Part shown: piece by piece, positions 40,769-44,623 of the stretch
Layout of the letters: every line of letters starts with the position of its first letter
How positions within the stretch are numbered: the stretch's first letter is position 1
Assembly (NCBI GenBank): GCA_002315555.1
Contig: DCHF01000023.1
Span: 1-44,623, forward strand
DNA from: Lachnospiraceae bacterium UBA1759
GTDB lineage: Bacteria > Bacillota > Clostridia > Lachnospirales > Lachnospiraceae
Length of the DNA stretch: 44,623 nt
Direction of reading: 5' to 3'
Notes under the pieces: generated by a model
The model's database searches: none
What the model saw: the letters and a program-made list of their open reading frames with translations, nothing else
What the model was told of the DNA's origin: nothing
Program-made: the position numbers and the translations under genes

Positions 40769-43477
40769 TTACTTGTTTTCCCATGCAACGCCTGCGCCGG
40801 ACCCGACCTTGACGCCGCCGAAGGTGTTTTCGTCACCCGTGTATACGATGGCGGTTATTTTCTCAATCTTCATGAAGTCAGATTCACTGCCGCTCCAGAG
40901 AATAAAGTCATCATACAGATGACAGCTTCCCTGACCTGCATAGCCGCAGGTACATCCAAGGTCCTTGTCGGACCCGCCATTTTCAGTTGCTACGGCATTT
41001 GCTTCGCGGGTAATGGCATCACTTGCGTCCACAATCTTACGTACGGTTCTGCCATCGGAATAGGAAATGGTCACGAACAGGTTTACATGATTGATTGCAG
41101 CATGGGAGCTTGCAACGTCGGCATCAAAGAGACCCCATGCGGTCTCATCATTTCCACCATGGTTGTCAATCTCGCCTTCCATGCCATAGTAGAAAGTGGC
41201 GGTGACAACCTTTTCTGCAGAGGGCTCTGCGTCGTAGAGGACAGACTGGTCTGTGCCATGCCATACCACATAAGATTTGTCCGTGGTTCCGGAAGTGGAA
41301 GTACCGTTCATGACAAGGCCCACACGATAAATATTCAGATAACGGGAAGTACTGTCATCATAGGTAATCTTTACTTGCGCATAGTCGTAGTCTGTATGGA
41401 AGGTGAGTTTTTTTCCACTCACACTGACAGCATTGGCTGAAAGATTCAGAACTTCAAGCCCTGTAATTTTAAGGGATTCGTCCTCATTACCGTACCGCAT
41501 TGTGCTGAAGGTAATTTCATCAGACCCACAGAATACATCGGCGCGAACCGTAGTCGGGTCCTCACCGGGAACATAAGCATTGCTGTTGGCAAAGGCCCAT
41601 GCAGCGGCATCCTTGGTGTAGCCCAGGGTTACTGCGTGAAGGTTATTGCTGACCACCAGACGGCAGCCTATGGGGAAGGTATCTTCACCCTGTCCGAGAC
41701 CTGCGTGTTCCTGAGTCAGGTGTGCAGCCTGGATATTTTCGTCCTGGCTGTCAATGCCATTGAGCATAACGGCATTGCCGTATACGTCATAACCTTCGCT
41801 TGCATAAGCGTAAACGGTAGCGAACTCTTCATTGGGAATTGTGATAATGGAATATTCCGTCTCTTCGTCATGGTGTGCTGCGAAGACAATATCTCTGTCG
41901 GTGTTCAGAATGTAAACGCAGCCTTCTACCTCGAAGGGCTGGTCCCCATCTGTCTCTGGGTCCGCATCCGCAACCGAGAGGGTGTAGGGGTAATAGGAAA
42001 TGTCATCGATTGCAGTGCCGCTTGTAGTGGCTTCTTTGAATTCAAGGCAATCTTTAATGTCTGCTGATGTGAGGCCGAAGATTTCACCAAAGGCAAAGTC
42101 CTCTCTGCCAATGGCATTGCCATCGCCGATACGGCGCTCGCTCAGTTCTTTTGCCATGAAGGTCTTGACAGCATCGGCATCGGCTCCGTAGTAAGCAAAT
42201 ACATAGCCTTCAAGAGCGTCTTTCAGAGCGTCGAGGCCGGTGTGGCCGGCAGGGTCATCAGGGCCGGGTTCGCCAGGATCAGCCTGTCCGGAGAAATGAG
42301 CCTCGATGTAAAGGTCTTTATAACGGTACTCAACAGGGTCAGTATCTGGAATTGCTTCCTTCAGACTTTCTGCCATTACCGTATATGTGTAAACGTCACC
42401 ATCAAGCAAGCTTGAAAGGAGATTCTCTCCTTCTGAACTGTATTCAGTTTCACCAATCATGAGAAGGTCAAGGTTTTCATCGGGGTCAGGGGTGAAGGTA
42501 ATTACAACAGAAGTATTGGAAACTGCAAAATTATATTTTCCATACTTTTCGGTATGATCTTCCACATACACCTCGTAGCCCGTCCAGCCCCTGTCACTTT
42601 CAGGAGCGAAGGAAACGCTTCCAGCGCCGGTAACATTGGTATGAATCTGGAATTCATCTCTGTCATTATATCCAAATCCATTGAACACATCTTCTTCTGT
42701 CCAGCAGATGCATACTTCGAAAGGATTATCAGAATCAGGAGTGAAGGAAATCGTCTTTGCAGTATTGTCAACTACGATGCAATCGCTGTTGTGTTCCTCA
42801 TCGCCATCGTTGTATTCGTAATGAGCACCACTTTCAACCAATTCGTTGATATCTACACGACGCAGAGTATCCACGCCAGCAGGATAAACCATGTTCCAGG
42901 TAATTACTTCGCCTGTAGTAAAGTTTTGAATTGAATCAGGAGCAACATCTTCCACAGAGCCAGAATCTGCATATCTCATAATATACTGACCAGGTGTCAG
43001 GTTCGCAGAACCGCCGGGAGCATTATCCGTAAAGTCAAAATTAATATTAACAAATTTCAGACCTTGCACTTCAGGGTCATCATAATTGTCCCCTTCCAGG
43101 CTGATGGTAAAGGTTCCCTCGCCTGCGTCATAACGTTCATCGCTTTCAAGGTTAACAAAACCATCCTCATTGCCTGGATTGTCTGGTCCCCCTTCCTGTT
43201 CCACACAGATTGCGTCAATAGAGTTTTCTTCATCAGGATGAAGCTCAAATGTAATGCTGGATGCGGTTGTACGAACCTTTGTATTATTCTCATCAGTCAT
43301 CTGGTCATAACTGCTGTCAACCGTTACATTACCACGATTATTCCAATGGAATTCGATCAGATACGGCAGGTCTTCTGTTGGACCGAACTCATCATAAGTT
43401 GTCCCAGCAAAAGCCACGGCCGGAACCATGGTCAGGCACATTATGAGTGCCATCAGAAAACATGTCAGTTTTTTCAT
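40769..43477 (-). CDS. Large secreted protein of unknown function
   Basis: 902 residues from the ATG at 43477, which has AAAGGA six nt upstream; the ATG two codons earlier (43483) touches that SD. Signal peptide about 1-24 (PAVAFA cut). The mature part is acidic and beta-rich, with at least three similar segments near TITFE/SITFEL, TISFTPDSDNPFEVCICW and VVITFTPDPDENLDLLMIGE, suggesting a repeated beta-sandwich domain. It has no LPxTG, no SLH and no membrane anchor, so it may be held by its SLH partner 14 nt downstream. I do not recognise the family. Codon use and base composition are lower in GC than in the pyr region. Confidence 0.8.
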   Translation of the reverse strand: MKKLTCFLMALIMCLTMVPAVAFAGTTYDEFGPTEDLPYLIEFHWNNRGNVTVDSSYDQMTDENNTKVRTTASSITFELHPDEENSIDAICVEQEGGPDNPGNEDGFVNLESDERYDAGEGTFTISLEGDNYDDPEVQGLKFVNINFDFTDNAPGGSANLTPGQYIMRYADSGSVEDVAPDSIQNFTTGEVITWNMVYPAGVDTLRRVDINELVESGAHYEYNDGDEEHNSDCIVVDNTAKTISFTPDSDNPFEVCICWTEEDVFNGFGYNDRDEFQIHTNVTGAGSVSFAPESDRGWTGYEVYVEDHTEKYGKYNFAVSNTSVVITFTPDPDENLDLLMIGETEYSSEGENLLSSLLDGDVYTYTVMAESLKEAIPDTDPVEYRYKDLYIEAHFSGQADPGEPGPDDPAGHTGLDALKDALEGYVFAYYGADADAVKTFMAKELSERRIGDGNAIGREDFAFGEIFGLTSADIKDCLEFKEATTSGTAIDDISYYPYTLSVADADPETDGDQPFEVEGCVYILNTDRDIVFAAHHDEETEYSIITIPNEEFATVYAYASEGYDVYGNAVMLNGIDSQDENIQAAHLTQEHAGLGQGEDTFPIGCRLVVSNNLHAVTLGYTKDAAAWAFANSNAYVPGEDPTTVRADVFCGSDEITFSTMRYGNEDESLKITGLEVLNLSANAVSVSGKKLTFHTDYDYAQVKITYDDSTSRYLNIYRVGLVMNGTSTSGTTDKSYVVWHGTDQSVLYDAEPSAEKVVTATFYYGMEGEIDNHGGNDETAWGLFDADVASSHAAINHVNLFVTISYSDGRTVRKIVDASDAITREANAVATENGGSDKDLGCTCGYAGQGSCHLYDDFILWSGSESDFMKIEKITAIVYTGDENTFGGVKVGSGAGVAWENK

Positions 43478-43547
43478 TTTCATTCCTTTCTTCTTTTCGA
43501 AGTCGCCTGAGGATATATATTATATTTGATTTATAACCACGTATAAT

Positions 43548-43576
43548 ATTATATTTTCATTTACTATATGTGTAAA
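43548..43576 (-). promoter_or_regulatory. Promoter of the secreted protein/SLH operon
   Basis: On the minus strand TTTACA, 17 nt, TATAAT, about 70 nt before the start. The -35 box is contained in one copy of a 12-bp inverted repeat. Confidence 0.82.
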
Positions 43577-43636
43577 TAGTATTTATTGTCTTTCCGGATG
43601 CCAAATTGGCAAATTTCATATACATATTTACACATA
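43567..43636. promoter_or_regulatory. 12-bp inverted repeat with central palindrome, operator candidate
   Basis: TATGTGTAAATA (43567-43578) and TATTTACACATA (43625-43636) are perfect inverse copies 46 nt apart. Between them TGCCAA-A-TTGGCA (43599-43611) is another palindrome. The first copy covers the -35 box, the second lies about 60 bp upstream of it, which suits repression by looping or a dimeric repressor. Confidence 0.6.
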
Positions 43637-43666
43637 CAGCGTACTTCAGCCGGAAGACTGGTGTTT

Positions 43667-44623
43667 TCATTTCACCCATAATTCTGCCAGGTATTCTTCT
43701 ACGTTTTTATACGCAATACCTTTGGTTTTCTGACTGGCCGCTATGCTTGCTCCACGGTAGAGTACGCATTTACGGGTGATGGTTCCGTAACGGAATTCCG
43801 TGGCAGCAATTTTGTCCTCGTCAAGAAGATGACGGCACTGTGCTTCACACATTTCGGCACTATGTTTCACTTCAAAGACCTGACAGGTCACGGAAGATGG
43901 GTCCGAAACAACCATATCATACTCCCCTACGGCGAACTGGAGTTTGAAAACCTGCAAATCTGAGCAGGCAAAATGAGTTTCCAGGAGCAGAATATCCTCG
44001 AGCATGCGGCCGCGGATTTCTGATAGAATGCGATTGATGACAGATTTACGTTCGAAGGCGGACAATTGCTGAAAAGCTCCATCCAACAGGAGTTGCTCTA
44101 TCAAAGCCCTGGCTTGTGCATAGCGCAGACCAGGCTGTGTAAAAACAGTTCGCGGCTGAATGGATCCGCCAACGGGAAGGGTTTGGACCGGAATGTCCAC
44201 GGTCAGATCGAGCAGATTGAAGTACTCTTTGATTTCTTTTCGATGGATATCTGTAATCAGTTCTGTCTGCTGGTCTTTGTTCAGAATTTCCATCTTTTCC
44301 ATCAGATTCTTCGTCAGTACAGGGACATCAACACGATCAAGAATATCCGTAGGCTGAACTTTGTCATTGCGAAGATTTCGCGCAGACAAACCCAAATCAT
44401 GAGACACAAAATCTCTCGTCAGCACATCAACAGTAAATCTATGGTTCATGTCTTCCACAATACGGTTGATTGCGCTGGTCAATTCGTTGCATTCATACAG
44501 GCTTTGCAGATTGCGGAAATGCCCGCCAGCCTGATAGTAGCCAAGGGCATGCTGAATATTACGCGCAATGGCATTATCTACATATTCATCCGCTGTCTTT
44601 TTCGTAGCAAAGGTTGAATTTCT
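43667..44623 (-). CDS. Archaeal-type ATPase / DUF4143-DUF234-like protein, C-terminal part (partial)
   Basis: The frame is open to the window edge, so the 318 residues seen are the C-terminal part; the true start and the P-loop lie outside. A TTG at 44482 is not a convincing start. The visible part has helical segments and then a nuclease-like end, ILLLETHFACSDLQVFKLQF, GEYDMVV and FEVKHS, which resembles the E-x-K core of the PD-(D/E)xK-like domain found at the C-terminus of such ATPases. Their role is uncertain; many are proposed to be toxin- or defence-related. It is upstream of the secreted protein operon with a 183-nt AT-rich gap. Confidence 0.7.
   Translation of the reverse strand, partial: RNSTFATKKTADEYVDNAIARNIQHALGYYQAGGHFRNLQSLYECNELTSAINRIVEDMNHRFTVDVLTRDFVSHDLGLSARNLRNDKVQPTDILDRVDVPVLTKNLMEKMEILNKDQQTELITDIHRKEIKEYFNLLDLTVDIPVQTLPVGGSIQPRTVFTQPGLRYAQARALIEQLLLDGAFQQLSAFERKSVINRILSEIRGRMLEDILLLETHFACSDLQVFKLQFAVGEYDMVVSDPSSVTCQVFEVKHSAEMCEAQCRHLLDEDKIAATEFRYGTITRKCVLYRGASIAASQKTKGIAYKNVEEYLAELWVK

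Noticed and set aside
39798..40922. 374-codon plus-strand frame opposite the SLH protein
   Set aside because: The minus strand has a signal peptide, SLH repeats and an SD; the plus frame crosses the gap between two real genes.

Overview
The window reads as a chromosomal segment of an anaerobic, Gram-positive Clostridia member, most likely Lachnospiraceae-like and plant-polysaccharide associated. The grounds are the pyrK-pyrD(type 1B)-pyrF-pyrE-pyrB-pyrI order, strong AGGAGG-type ribosome binding sites, lipoprotein and CUT1 sugar-transport genes without their own ATPase, a YesM/YesN-type two-component system, an anaerobic sulfatase-maturase-like radical SAM enzyme, and GH43, CE15-like and other esterase genes. 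The assignment is inferred from gene content; no rRNA is present.

Layout. 1-4020: the distal part of the de novo UMP operon (pyrK tail, pyrD, pyrF, pyrE, pyrB, pyrI), closed by a strong terminator. 4095-8755: three alpha/beta-hydrolase (carboxylesterase-like) genes on the minus strand with a plus-strand Xaa-Pro aminopeptidase between the first two. 8756-9190: non-coding, with a possible decayed gene. 9191-15624: a four-gene export/efflux operon in which two paralogous HlyD/MacA-like adaptors, one of them a 930-residue protein with three predicted membrane segments and Gly/Met/Pro-rich repeats, flank one MacB-like ATPase/permease pair. 15799-22142: a small lipoprotein, a CUT1 sugar ABC importer (binding protein, terminator, two permeases) and a YesMN-type kinase/regulator pair. 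22143-24874 (minus): greA, lysS with a C-terminal tRNA-binding domain, and a small basic protein whose reading frame runs through a terminator hairpin.

25090-31176 (plus): a diguanylate cyclase whose ribosome-binding region is a run of ten G, a CE15-like esterase, an anSME-type radical SAM enzyme, a SagB-like nitroreductase, a YedK/HMCES abasic-site protein and a PlsC-like acyltransferase with a zinc ribbon. 31362-33751: an EF-hand mini-protein, a MIF-family tautomerase and a membrane-anchored beta-helix protein. 33804-37652 (minus): tRNA-Gly(CCC) with its own promoter, a putative alpha/alpha-barrel protein, an aldo/keto reductase and a GH43 enzyme. 37822-39156: a double-flavodoxin iron-sulfur flavoprotein. 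39213-44623 (minus): a lower-GC section with an SLH-domain surface protein, a large secreted protein of unknown function driven by a promoter overlapped by a 12-bp inverted repeat, and the C-terminal part of an archaeal-type ATPase running off the window.

How it fits together: apart from housekeeping genes (pyr, greA-lysS, tRNA), most of the window concerns sensing, importing, de-esterifying and hydrolysing plant glycans, plus envelope functions. The least explained parts are the two-adaptor ABC operon and the large secreted protein/SLH pair. All functional calls rest on motif reading by eye, without database searches.
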